Source: Paractinoplanes brasiliensis
GTDB lineage: Bacteria; Actinomycetota; Actinomycetes; Mycobacteriales; Micromonosporaceae
NCBI RefSeq assembly: GCF_004362215.1
Contig: NZ_SNWR01000001.1
Location: forward strand, 434,001-498,000
Direction: 5' to 3'
DNA: 64,000 nt
The translations under genes and the position numbers were made by a program. The notes under the pieces are model-generated. The model did not search any database. It was not told the DNA's origin and saw nothing but the letters and a program-made list of their open reading frames with translations. Position 1 is the first letter of the stretch; every line of letters starts with the position of its first letter. This document shows, in pieces, positions 1-7,449 of the stretch.

Positions 1-536
1 TCCCAGCCGGAGTCGGCGCGGTCGACGGTCACTTCCACCTGGGCCTGTCCGGCCCAGGCGGCGTACTGGTCGCGGTAGAGCAGTTCGGCGGGTTCCCGGG
101 CACCTGTCAAGATGGTGATCCGGCCGTACTCGGCGCGGTCCGCCAGCAGCTCATCGATCACCGGCCGCAGCGGGGCGAGCCCGAGCCCGCCGGCCGCCAC
201 GACGACGTCCAGTCCGGCCGCGGAGGCGACATCCCACGCGGTGCCGAACGGGCCCCGCACCCCGACAACGTCCCCTTCGGTGGTGTCGTGCAGCGCTTGG
301 GTGACCGCTCCGACCGCCCGGACGGTATGCAGAAGCCGGGTGCCACTGTGCCCGCTCAGCGAGATCGGCACGTCGCCGACGCCGTACTTGGTGATCATGG
401 CGAATTGGCCGGGCTGGAACCGTCGCAGCGGCTCCCCGATCGCGGCGAGCTCGAGAGTGACAGTGTCTGCCGTGTCCACCCGCCGATCGGTGACGCGGTG
501 CGGGCGAGGCACGACCGGATCCATGACAGTCATCAG
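1..536 (-). CDS. hydG: Sulfhydrogenase gamma subunit, FAD/NAD(P)-binding (3'-truncated by window edge)
   Basis: The visible 178 codons encode a flavoprotein of the ferredoxin-NADP reductase superfamily, matching the gamma subunit of group 3b NiFe sulfhydrogenases. In that family the subunit moves electrons between NAD(P)H and the hydrogenase's iron-sulfur clusters in the cytoplasm. I see the FAD-binding stretch QPGQF (residues 40-44), a PISLSG strand (56-61) and the nucleotide-binding glycine run AAGGLGLAPL (113-122). The ATG overlaps the stop codon of the upstream beta-subunit gene (ATGA), implying translational coupling; the ATG at codon 4 is an alternative start. The C-terminal part, which should carry the 2Fe-2S cysteines, lies outside the window. 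Subunit B of anaerobic sulfite reductase is a close relative and cannot be excluded without the delta and alpha genes, expected to the left. Confidence 0.75.
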   Translation of the reverse strand, partial: MMTVMDPVVPRPHRVTDRRVDTADTVTLELAAIGEPLRRFQPGQFAMITKYGVGDVPISLSGHSGTRLLHTVRAVGAVTQALHDTTEGDVVGVRGPFGTAWDVASAAGLDVVVAAGGLGLAPLRPVIDELLADRAEYGRITILTGAREPAELLYRDQYAAWAGQAQVEVTVDRADSGW

Positions 537-1666
537 GGCTCACCGCCCACCTCGGCCGCAGCCAGCGCCGCGGCCTCACGAGTGATGTCGATGCCGGCCG
601 GGCACCAGGCGATGCAGCGCCCGCAGCCGACGCACCCCGGCACGCCGAACTGCTCCGGCCAGGTGCCGAGCTTGTGGCTGATCCACTGCCGGTACCGCGA
701 CTTCGCGCTGGCTCGCACCGGGCCGCCGTGCACGTACGAGAAGTCGATGTCGAAGCAGGAGTCCCACCGGCGCCACCGCTCGGCGTGCTCACCGGAGAGG
801 TCGGTGACGTCCTCGGTGGTGGTGCAGAAGCAGGTGGGGCAGACCATGGTGCAGTTGCCGCAGGTGAGGCAGCGCGAGGCCACGTCGTCCCAGACCGGGG
901 ACTCCCGGCCGGCCGCGAACAGGGCGGGCAACGGCTGGCCGGGCAGGCGCCGGTTGATCGCGGCGGCCGCCCGGTCGACGGCTTCGGCGGCGGACGCGAC
1001 GAGGTCGGCGCCGGCGGGCCGGGACGGCACCTCGGCGAGCACGTCAGCGCCGGCCGGGGAGCCGCTGCGCACGACGAACCGGTGCCCGCCGGTGAGCAGC
1101 TCGGTCAGCGACAGGTCGAACCCGCCGGCGGCGCCGGGTCCGGTCGCCGTCGAGGTGCAGAAGCAGGTCGCGGCCGGCTCGGTGCACTCGGCGACCACGA
1201 TGAAGGTGCCGTCGCGGCGGGAGGTGTAGACCGGGTCGGGATACCGGCCCCGCGCGAGCACCCGGTCCAGCACGTTGATCGCGGCGACGTCGCAGGGGTG
1301 CAGGCCGACAAAGGCGTAACGCTTGTCCGCGGGCGCCGGTCCGGTGGTCGTCACATCGTCGTCCGGGGCGCTGTCGGCCGACCAGAGCCGGGCCCTGGGC
1401 GGGTGCAGGAAATCCTTCGCCGACTGCGGTCCGGCGCAGTGCGCGAAGATCGCGTCGTCGGTGCGGCGGCGCAGCCGATATCGACCGGCCTCGGTGTCGG
1501 CGGCCCAGCCGCGTGGGAGTTGATCGGGCGAGGTGAGTTCGCTCAGCATGACGGCCCCGTCGCGCACGGCCGGGCCGACAATCGTATAGCCGCGCCCCCG
1601 CAAGACGGCGAAGAGCACCTCCAGGCCATCGACATCGACGAGTTGCGCTTCGTCATCGGCTCGCAT
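533..1666 (-). CDS. hydB: Sulfhydrogenase beta subunit, 4Fe-4S protein
   Basis: A 377-residue cytoplasmic iron-sulfur protein of the HydB/AsrA family. It carries electrons between the flavin subunit and the NiFe hydrogenase core. The C-terminal third has two ferredoxin-type clusters: a cysteine-rich motif CLTCGNCTMVCPTCFC (about residues 266-281) and CVGCGRCIAWCP (about 343-354). The N-terminal two thirds match the conserved DUF-type region of this family, including an ALHPCD-like segment read here as GLHPCDVAAI. The ATG at 1666 is chosen because GGGAGG lies 7 bases upstream; a longer open frame exists but has no comparable ribosome site. It is the first gene of a minus-strand operon and is divergent from the V/A-ATPase operon across a 195-bp region with two DosR-box-like palindromes. 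Confidence 0.8.
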   Translation of the reverse strand: MRADDEAQLVDVDGLEVLFAVLRGRGYTIVGPAVRDGAVMLSELTSPDQLPRGWAADTEAGRYRLRRRTDDAIFAHCAGPQSAKDFLHPPRARLWSADSAPDDDVTTTGPAPADKRYAFVGLHPCDVAAINVLDRVLARGRYPDPVYTSRRDGTFIVVAECTEPAATCFCTSTATGPGAAGGFDLSLTELLTGGHRFVVRSGSPAGADVLAEVPSRPAGADLVASAAEAVDRAAAAINRRLPGQPLPALFAAGRESPVWDDVASRCLTCGNCTMVCPTCFCTTTEDVTDLSGEHAERWRRWDSCFDIDFSYVHGGPVRASAKSRYRQWISHKLGTWPEQFGVPGCVGCGRCIAWCPAGIDITREAAALAAAEVGGEP

Positions 1667-1729
1667 GGTGGGCCTCCCAACTTGTGCACACCGTTCTCCC
1701 ACCGTGCGCGCCCTGCCGCGGCGGCGGCA

Positions 1730-1745
1730 GGGCCGTAAGTCCTGA
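1730..1745. promoter_or_regulatory. DosR-box-like palindrome, site 1 (hydrogenase/V-ATPase)
   Basis: The sequence is GGGCCGTAAGTCCTGA. Compared with the mycobacterial DosR consensus core (GGGACTWWAGTCSSS), most of the symmetric positions match, and its reverse complement reads AGGACTTACGGCCC, also a good match. Position and spacing fit a regulator of the hydrogenase operon, the ATPase operon or both. This is visual matching, not a scored motif search. Confidence 0.45.
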
Positions 1746-1768
1746 CTGGCCGGTCGCCGCCCGCCGAC

Positions 1769-1783
1769 GGGGCTTTCGACCCT
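1769..1783. promoter_or_regulatory. DosR-box-like palindrome, site 2 (hydrogenase/V-ATPase)
   Basis: The sequence is GGGGCTTTCGACCCT, with GGG/CCC half-sites around an A/T-containing centre as in DosR boxes. It matches fewer central positions than site 1. It lies about 80 bp upstream of the first ATPase gene. Paired sites like this are common in DosR-controlled promoters. Confidence 0.35.
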
Positions 1784-1861
1784 GCCCGGGTGTTCCGGGC
1801 CGCCCGACAATGACGGCGACGGGCCCGCTGGGGGCAACGCCGAGCGGACGGGAGGGACGAG

Positions 1862-2311
1862 GTGCCGACGCTGCGCGAGTTGCTCGACCGGTTCCGCTCC
1901 GCCGGGCCGCCCGGTCCGCCCGCGCCGGCCGCGGTGCCGGCGGACCGGCGAAGCCGCCTGGAAGACGAGGTGGCTCCGGTCTTCGCGGCCCTGGCGAGCA
2001 CCGCCGAGCAGGCCGCCGGAATGGTCGCGGCCGCACGAGCCGAGGCAGAACACATCCGCGAGCAGGGCAGGCGGGAGGCCGACGCCCTGATCGGCCGGGC
2101 TGAGCAGGAACGACAGGCCGGCTATGCCGAGGCCTTCGCCGAGACCCGCGGGGCGGCGGCGCGGCGCTCCGAGGCGAGTGCCGCCAAGGCGCTCCGCTCG
2201 GCCGACGAGATCGCGCGTCTGGCCGCTCAGCGCCGCCCCGCACTCGTCGACCTGGCCATGCGCAGGATCAGCGACAGCATCGAGGCCGCGCCCGGAAACA
2301 CGGTGGCGTGA
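1862..2311 (+). CDS. V/A-type ATPase peripheral-stalk subunit H/G-like
   Basis: A 149-residue, Ala/Glu/Arg-rich protein made almost wholly of coiled coil from about residue 50 to 135, after a Pro/Ala-rich N-terminal segment. This is the character of the AhaH/NtpF-type subunit that forms the peripheral stalk with subunit E in V/A-ATPases. Sequence identity in this family is low, so the assignment rests on shape, size and being first in an operon that holds every other subunit. The GTG start has GGGAGGGACGAG directly upstream. Its stop overlaps the next start (TGATG). Confidence 0.65.
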   Translation: MPTLRELLDRFRSAGPPGPPAPAAVPADRRSRLEDEVAPVFAALASTAEQAAGMVAAARAEAEHIREQGRREADALIGRAEQERQAGYAEAFAETRGAAARRSEASAAKALRSADEIARLAAQRRPALVDLAMRRISDSIEAAPGNTVA

Positions 2312-3144
2312 TGGCAGCGGCGGACGTGGCCGGCACGATCCGGGCGCGGACCCTCGCGCGGCGGCGGATCGGCACGCCCGCGTGCCGCCGGCTCGCCGGC
2401 CACACCGAGCTGCACAGCGCCGTCGCCGAGCTGGCCGCCACGCCGTACGGACGACATGTGCGGCCCGAACAGGATCTCGCCGAGGCCGAGCACGCGGTGA
2501 GCCGCACCCTGCTGTGGCACCTGCGGGTGCTCGCCGGCTGGCAGTCCCGGGCCGCCACCGACCAGCTGCGGGTGCTCGCCGCCGGCTTCGAGCTCGCCAA
2601 CCTCGACGAGTCGAACGCGCGGGCCGCGGGGTGGTCCGCCGATCCGGCGTTCGACCTGGGCGCTCTCGCCGGCACGGCTTCGGCCGGGCCGTCCCTCAGC
2701 CGCTACGCGTGGTTGCATCGGGTCGCGATGCGGGTGCCGGCCGCGACAGCCTGGGCAGCCGGAGCGGCCCTGCTTCTGCTGGTACGGGATCGGATGCTCG
2801 GCAGGCCGGCTCCGGAGGACGCCGTCGTCCACCTGCGAGCCCTCACCGGTGCGGACTGCCTCGCCGCGGCCTCGCTCCCTGCCCTGCGCTCCGCAGCGAC
2901 CGCCCAGGCCCGCTGGGTGCTCGCAGGCATCGACCACGAGGACGACGTCTGGCGGGCCGAGATCGCATGGTGGCGGCGGGTCGACCGGGACGGCGTTGCC
3001 CTGCTGCACAAACCTCGTTTCGGCGGGGACGCCGCGGTCGGCTGCTCCGCGGTGCTGGCCGTTGACGCCTGGCGGGTGCGCGGGGCGCTGGAGTCGGCCG
3101 CCCGCGGCGGCGGCCGGACGGAGGTGTTCGATGCGACGACGTGA
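2311..3144 (+). CDS. ntpC: V/A-type ATPase subunit C (AC39/subunit d family)
   Basis: A 277-residue, mostly helical protein assigned to subunit C, the funnel-shaped central-stalk socket that couples the rotating D/F shaft to the membrane c-ring. Repeated segments such as ARTLARRRIGTPACRRL, followed by an ATPYG-like turn and leucine-rich helices (LLWHLRVLAGWQ), resemble the threefold repeat of this family. It is shorter than many relatives (about 320-350 residues). The ATG at 2311 shares a base with the upstream stop; a GTG three bases earlier is possible. Position between H and I is consistent with the role. Low conservation keeps confidence moderate. Confidence 0.6.
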   Translation: MAAADVAGTIRARTLARRRIGTPACRRLAGHTELHSAVAELAATPYGRHVRPEQDLAEAEHAVSRTLLWHLRVLAGWQSRAATDQLRVLAAGFELANLDESNARAAGWSADPAFDLGALAGTASAGPSLSRYAWLHRVAMRVPAATAWAAGAALLLLVRDRMLGRPAPEDAVVHLRALTGADCLAAASLPALRSAATAQARWVLAGIDHEDDVWRAEIAWWRRVDRDGVALLHKPRFGGDAAVGCSAVLAVDAWRVRGALESAARGGGRTEVFDATT

Positions 3145-4588
3145 GCGATCCCGACGCGGAACGGCCGGAGCTGAGCGGACCCGAAGCAGGACCACCCGTC
3201 CGGCGGGCGCCCGGCCCGTGCCGATGGTCCGGGTGGCTGTCGCTGTGCCGGCCGGCCGCACGCGTGACGCCCTTCTGGCGCTGGCCCGCTCCGGTGCCGT
3301 CGAACTGGACGAACCGGTCCTCAACGGCTCACCCGAGGGACCGGCCACGAAGGCCCTGCGAAGTGTCCCCGGTCCGGTGGCCGAGCCCTGCGTGGCGTCC
3401 ACGCCCCCGGACGTCGGCGCCCTGCTCGCCGCCCACCGCGGTGACCTGGTGGCGGGTGAGGCGCGCCTCGAACGGGTCGCGTCGGGATCGGTCGAGCAGC
3501 ACGGGGTGCGGGTCTGGGCCGGCTGGTGTCCCGCCGACCGGCAGGCGGACGTCGCATCGGCCCTGTCCGCGGCGGACGGCTCCCTCGTGCCGTTACGACG
3601 CCCGCCCGGTTCGGACCCCCCGACCCTGCTGCGCGCCGGGACGCCGCTGCGCGAGTCGTTCGCACCTCTGGTTCGTACGTACGGCACTGTGCCGTACGCC
3701 GATCTGGACCCCACCCTGTTCTCCGGGCTCGCCTACGTGTTGATGTTCGGCATGATGTTCGCCGACGCCGGGCACGGCCTGATCCTGCTTCTCGCTGCTC
3801 CTCTGCTGCGCTTCGGGCCACGGCGCTTCCGCGAACGGCTCGGCCGGATGTGGCCGTTCGTGGCCGGCGCCGGGCTCGCCAGCGCGGCATCGGGCGTGGC
3901 GTTCGGCGAGTTCTTCGGTCCCACCGGTGTGCTACCGGTCCGCTGGCTGTCGCCGCTGGACGAGCCGGTCCGGCTGCTCGCCGCCGGAATCGGCTTGGGA
4001 GCCGCTCTGCTCGCCGTCGCCTACCTGGTCGGCACGGTCAACCGATGGCGCGAGGGCGGTGTGAGGCTGGCCCTCTACGCGCCGACCGGGATCGCCGGCG
4101 CGGCACTTTACCTCGGCCTTCTGGCGTTGGCCGCGGGCCTTTACCTGGGACGATGGAGCGTCGCCGGGACCGGCGCCGGCGTGGCCGCCGTCGCGCTGGG
4201 CCTGTGCGCCGTCGGGCTCTACGCCGCGTCCGGTGGGGGTGGCGCCGGGGTCGCTCAAGCGGCTGTTCAGCTTTTCGACCTGGTGCTGCGGATGGGGGCC
4301 AACGTCGTCTCCTTCGCCCGGCTGGCCGCTTTCGGCCTGACCCACGCCGCGCTGGGCGCCCTGGTGTGGTCGGCCACGACCGCCCTGTGGCACCGCGCCG
4401 GTGCCGCACTGCTCGCCGCGGTTCTGGTGTTCGTGCTGGGCAACGCACTGACGTTCGGGCTCGAGGCGCTGGTCGCCGGGATCCAGGCGCTGCGCCTGGA
4501 GTACTACGAATTGTTCTCGCGGGTGTTCGAGGGCGAGGGCCGCCCGTTCCGCCCGTGGACCTTGCCCGTCGAGGAGGCGCCGCAATGA
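3131..4588 (+). CDS. ntpI: V/A-type ATPase membrane subunit I (a subunit), short form
   Basis: The stator membrane subunit that forms the ion half-channels against the c-ring. The first ~180 residues are a soluble domain; the C-terminal ~300 residues hold about seven hydrophobic segments. Family-typical landmarks are YVLMFGMMFADAGHG (first membrane helix), LGNALTFGLEALVAGIQALR (near the C-terminus) and the ending EYYELFSRVFEGEGRPFRPW. At about 485 residues it is much shorter than usual (600-700), the loss being in the soluble arm. Start is uncertain: ATG 3131 has GGAGG 7 bases upstream but overlaps subunit C by 14 bp and gives an Arg-rich leader; ATG 3224 begins directly at the conserved VRVAV strand. 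Codon 155 (3593-3595) is a rare TTA leucine codon. Confidence 0.8.
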   Translation: MRRRERSRRGTAGAERTRSRTTRPAGARPVPMVRVAVAVPAGRTRDALLALARSGAVELDEPVLNGSPEGPATKALRSVPGPVAEPCVASTPPDVGALLAAHRGDLVAGEARLERVASGSVEQHGVRVWAGWCPADRQADVASALSAADGSLVPLRRPPGSDPPTLLRAGTPLRESFAPLVRTYGTVPYADLDPTLFSGLAYVLMFGMMFADAGHGLILLLAAPLLRFGPRRFRERLGRMWPFVAGAGLASAASGVAFGEFFGPTGVLPVRWLSPLDEPVRLLAAGIGLGAALLAVAYLVGTVNRWREGGVRLALYAPTGIAGAALYLGLLALAAGLYLGRWSVAGTGAGVAAVALGLCAVGLYAASGGGGAGVAQAAVQLFDLVLRMGANVVSFARLAAFGLTHAALGALVWSATTALWHRAGAALLAAVLVFVLGNALTFGLEALVAGIQALRLEYYELFSRVFEGEGRPFRPWTLPVEEAPQ

Positions 4589-5001
4589 CTGTCTGGCTGC
4601 TCACCGTCCCCGTCCTGGTGGCGGGAATCATCGCCGGCTCGTGGCAGGCCCGCCGGCACGGTCGCGCGGCGATCCGCGTCGCCCTTTCGATCAACGGCCT
4701 GTTGCTGGCCGCGGCCACCGTTGTCCTGGTGCTGGCGATCACCGGTGGCCCGGCACAGGCCGCTCCGGCCGACGCCGCCACGGGCGGTGCCGCCTGGGCC
4801 GCGCTGCTGGGTGCGGCGATCGCCGTGGCCGGATCGTCGATCGGCGCCGCGATCGCGGTGGCCTACACCGGCGCCGCCGCGCTGGCGGCCATGAGCGAAC
4901 GTCCCGAGCTGTTCGGACGGGCGATGGTCATCGTCGGGCTGGCTGAAGGCATCGCCATCTACGGGCTGATCGTGGCCATCATCCTGATCGGGCGAGCATG
5001 A
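4585..5001 (+). CDS. ntpK: V/A-type ATPase c-ring subunit K
   Basis: A 138-residue membrane proteolipid. Four hydrophobic helices are apparent: two N-terminal ones (residues about 1-20 and 32-52) and two in the classic c-subunit hairpin (about 66-95 and 108-137). The last helix contains GLAEGIAIYGLIVAI, whose Glu is the expected ion-binding carboxylate. Only one such carboxylate is present, so each protomer carries one ion site. The Gly/Ala-rich helix GAAIAVAGSSIGAAIAVA matches the tightly packed inner ring helix. It starts with an ATGA overlap with subunit I. Whether the ring uses protons or sodium cannot be decided from sequence by eye. Confidence 0.88.
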   Translation: MTVWLLTVPVLVAGIIAGSWQARRHGRAAIRVALSINGLLLAAATVVLVLAITGGPAQAAPADAATGGAAWAALLGAAIAVAGSSIGAAIAVAYTGAAALAAMSERPELFGRAMVIVGLAEGIAIYGLIVAIILIGRA

Positions 5002-5216
5002 ACGGGCGGGTGGCAGTGCTGGGAGCTCCGGCGGAGATCCGGGGATGGGGCCTCGCGGGCCTGCTCGTCATCCCGGCGGCCGACGACACCGAGGCGCGCA
5101 AGGCCTGGGCCACGCTTCCAGCCGGCGTACGCCTCGTCGTCCTCACCCACGCAGCCGCCGAGGCGATCGGCGCCGCGGGCGAGAACGACGGACCTCTGAT
5201 CGCGGTGCTGCCATGA
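4998..5216 (+). CDS. V/A-type ATPase central-shaft subunit F
   Basis: A 72-residue protein beginning MNGRVAVLGAPAEIRGWGLAG, which fits the start of subunit F (a Rossmann-like fold with an early beta strand and Gly-rich turn). The middle strand RLVVLTHAAAEAIG also fits. Subunit F caps the central shaft and tunes coupling. It is shorter than typical F (95-105 residues), apparently lacking the C-terminal helix. ATGA overlaps link it to K upstream and E downstream. Confidence 0.7.
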   Translation: MNGRVAVLGAPAEIRGWGLAGLLVIPAADDTEARKAWATLPAGVRLVVLTHAAAEAIGAAGENDGPLIAVLP

Positions 5217-5734
5217 CTCCGAGCCGGCCGGTCCCGTCCGGCGTCGCCGATCCCCTGGCGCCGGTCCGCGAAGCGCTGCTGCGCGCTGCCCGCGCCGAGG
5301 CGGACCGGGTGACCGCCGAAGCTCGGGCCGAGCGTGACCGCCGGCTGACCGCTGCCCGGGATCGGGCGGCGGTGATCCAGGCCGAAGCGCGCAAGCGTGG
5401 GCACGACGACGCCGCAGCGGCCGGCGCGGCTGACGAAGCCGCGGCCGGGCGGTCATCGCGGCAGACCGTTCTGCGAGCGCGACGCGACGCGTACCGCGCC
5501 CTGGAGCAGCAGATACGTGAGCGGGCGAGCGCCTGGCTGGCCGAGCCGGCCGTCGAGGCAGCGGTCCGCGCACGCGTCGCGGCCGCCCTCCGGCCGGGCG
5601 CATCCGTGATCGTGACGTCGGGCGCCGTGACCGGCACCCTCGATGACCGCCAGGTCGAGGTGACCGCTCGAGGCCTGACCGGTGAGGCGCTGCGGGATCT
5701 CGGCACGAGGATCGAGGAGATGTGGCGGACATGA
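5213..5734 (+). CDS. ntpE: V/A-type ATPase peripheral-stalk subunit E
   Basis: A 173-residue protein with a long charged N-terminal helix rich in Ala, Arg and Glu (about residues 15-105), then a compact C-terminal domain containing VIVTSGAVTGTLDDRQVEVTA and ending LGTRIEEMWRT. That two-part build is the subunit E pattern: the helix pairs with H/G in the stator and the head binds the catalytic hexamer. ATG start overlaps the F stop (ATGA). Identification is supported by position, immediately before subunit A. Confidence 0.75.
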   Translation: MTPSRPVPSGVADPLAPVREALLRAARAEADRVTAEARAERDRRLTAARDRAAVIQAEARKRGHDDAAAAGAADEAAAGRSSRQTVLRARRDAYRALEQQIRERASAWLAEPAVEAAVRARVAAALRPGASVIVTSGAVTGTLDDRQVEVTARGLTGEALRDLGTRIEEMWRT

Positions 5735-7449
5735 GCGCCGCGAGGGTGACCCGCGTGGACGGGCCCATGGTGGAGGTGAGCCACACCGGCCGGCTGGCCA
5801 TGCACGAGCTGGTCGAGATCGGCCCGGACGCGCTGCCCGGGGAGGTGGTGGCCATCCGCGACGGCCGGGCCACCGTGCAGGCCTACGAGTACACCGGCGG
5901 GCTGCGACCGGACGACCGGGTGTGCCCCACGGGCACCCCGCTGACCGCCCGGCTCGGGCCCGGTCTGCTGGGCCGGGTGTTCGACGGATTGCTGCGGCCG
6001 CTCACCGACGGTCCGGTGTGGTTGCTCCCGCAGGCCCCGGGCACCGACCTCGACGGCGAACGCTGGGACTTCGAGCCGGGCGTGCGCGTGGGGCAGCAAG
6101 TGACCGGGGGTTCCGAGCTCGGCACCGTGCCGGGACCGGGCGCTGTCGTCTATCGCATCATGGTCCCGCCGGACGGTGGCGGCACCGTCGAGAGCATCGT
6201 GCCGGCCGGACGCTACCGGGCGGACGATGAGATCGCCGTCGTCGGCGGCGCCCCGGTGCGGCTGACCACGCGATGGCCCGTGCGCCTTCCCCGGCCGGTG
6301 CGGGAACGCCGGCCGGCCGACACTCCGCTGCACACCGGCCAACGCGTTATCGACCTGCTCTTTCCCGTGCTCAAGGGCGGCAGCGTGGCCGTGCCGGGCG
6401 GCTTCGGAACCGGCAAGACCATGTTGCTGCAGCAGATCTCCAAATGGTGCGACGCCGACGTCATCGTGTACGCCGGCTGCGGCGAGCGCGGCAACGAGAT
6501 GGCCGACGTCGTGACCGAGCTGTTCGCCCTGACCGATCCGCGTGGCGGCGGACGCCTGGCCGATCGGACGGTGGCGATCGCCAACACCTCGAACATGCCG
6601 ATGATGGCGCGCGAAACCGGGGTCCACTCAGCGGTGACAGTGGCCGAGTACTTCCGTGACATGGGTTACGACGTCCTCGTCATCGCCGACTCCACGTCGA
6701 GGTGGGCCGAGGCTCTGCGCGAGTTCGCCTCCCGTACGGGCGTGCTGCCGGCCGAGGAGGGCTACCCGGCCACCCTCGGCTCGGCGCTGGCCGCGTTCTA
6801 CGAGCGGGCCGGCGCCGTCACCACACTGGGGGGTGCGCACGGATCGGTGACCATCGTCGGCGCCGTGTCGCCGCCCGGCGGGGATCTCACCGAACCGGTG
6901 ACCACCCAGAGCGAACGCTTCGTCCGGGGCTTGTGGACGCTCGACCGCGAACTCGCCTACGCACGACACTATCCGGCGGTCTCGTGGTCCGGGTCGTTCG
7001 CGCGGGACGCCCTGACGGTCGGAGCCTGGCAGGTGAGTCACGGCGCTCCGAACTGGGCCGCCGACCGGGCGCGCCTGCTCAGCCTCCTGACCGAGGCGGA
7101 CCGGCTGGCCGCGCTGGCTGAGCTGATCGGGATCACCGGGCTGGCGGCACCCGAACGGGCGGTGTTGCTGACCGCCCGGCTGGTGCGCGACGCGGTGCTC
7201 AGGCAGAGCGGGTTGTCGCCCCGTGACGGCTACTGCGGACGAGCGAAGGGCCTGGCCCTGGTGGAGGCGGTGCTCGCGGTCGGCGACCGGCTGCGGTGGC
7301 TGGCCGAGCAGGGCCGCCCGGCGGAGAGCTTCGAGTCGGCCGATCTCGGCGCGCTCGTACGGGTTCGCGACACCGCCGGACCGGACGACGCCGCCGCCGT
7401 CCTGACCGCTCGCGACACCGTGCTCACGGAGCTGGAGGGCGTGTCATGA
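5731..7449 (+). CDS. ntpA: V/A-type ATPase catalytic subunit A
   Basis: The 572-residue catalytic subunit, which hydrolyses or makes ATP in an A3B3 hexamer. Walker A is GGFGTGKT with Lys229. Other family marks are YAGCGERGNEM (catalytic Glu region), NTSNMPMMARETG, VLVIADSTSRWAEALREF (Walker B side) and the visible non-homologous region after residue 110 typical of V/A rather than F-type enzymes. ATG 5731 is chosen over GTG 5722 because GAGGAG lies at a better distance and the ATGA overlap continues the operon pattern. It is of normal family length. Direction of action (ATP-driven pumping or ATP synthesis) cannot be read from sequence. Confidence 0.96.
   Translation: MSAARVTRVDGPMVEVSHTGRLAMHELVEIGPDALPGEVVAIRDGRATVQAYEYTGGLRPDDRVCPTGTPLTARLGPGLLGRVFDGLLRPLTDGPVWLLPQAPGTDLDGERWDFEPGVRVGQQVTGGSELGTVPGPGAVVYRIMVPPDGGGTVESIVPAGRYRADDEIAVVGGAPVRLTTRWPVRLPRPVRERRPADTPLHTGQRVIDLLFPVLKGGSVAVPGGFGTGKTMLLQQISKWCDADVIVYAGCGERGNEMADVVTELFALTDPRGGGRLADRTVAIANTSNMPMMARETGVHSAVTVAEYFRDMGYDVLVIADSTSRWAEALREFASRTGVLPAEEGYPATLGSALAAFYERAGAVTTLGGAHGSVTIVGAVSPPGGDLTEPVTTQSERFVRGLWTLDRELAYARHYPAVSWSGSFARDALTVGAWQVSHGAPNWAADRARLLSLLTEADRLAALAELIGITGLAAPERAVLLTARLVRDAVLRQSGLSPRDGYCGRAKGLALVEAVLAVGDRLRWLAEQGRPAESFESADLGALVRVRDTAGPDDAAAVLTARDTVLTELEGVS

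Larger units (their letters stand above)
1667..1861. promoter_or_regulatory. Divergent promoter region between hydrogenase and V/A-ATPase operons
   Basis: This 195-bp region separates two divergent operons and contains no convincing gene. It holds two imperfect palindromes of the DosR/DevR type (listed separately) about 38 bp apart centre to centre, placed where one activator could serve both directions. The right end has a strong ribosome site (GGGAGGGACGAG) before the GTG start at 1862, and the left end has GGGAGG before the ATG at 1666. I cannot assign -35/-10 boxes with confidence. Confidence 0.5.

Noticed and set aside
3141..3743. Alternative gene starting at GTG 3141 inside ATPase subunit I
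   Set aside because: Its first ~30 residues look plausible, but the rest has no membrane helices and ends early; the other frame carries all subunit I landmarks.
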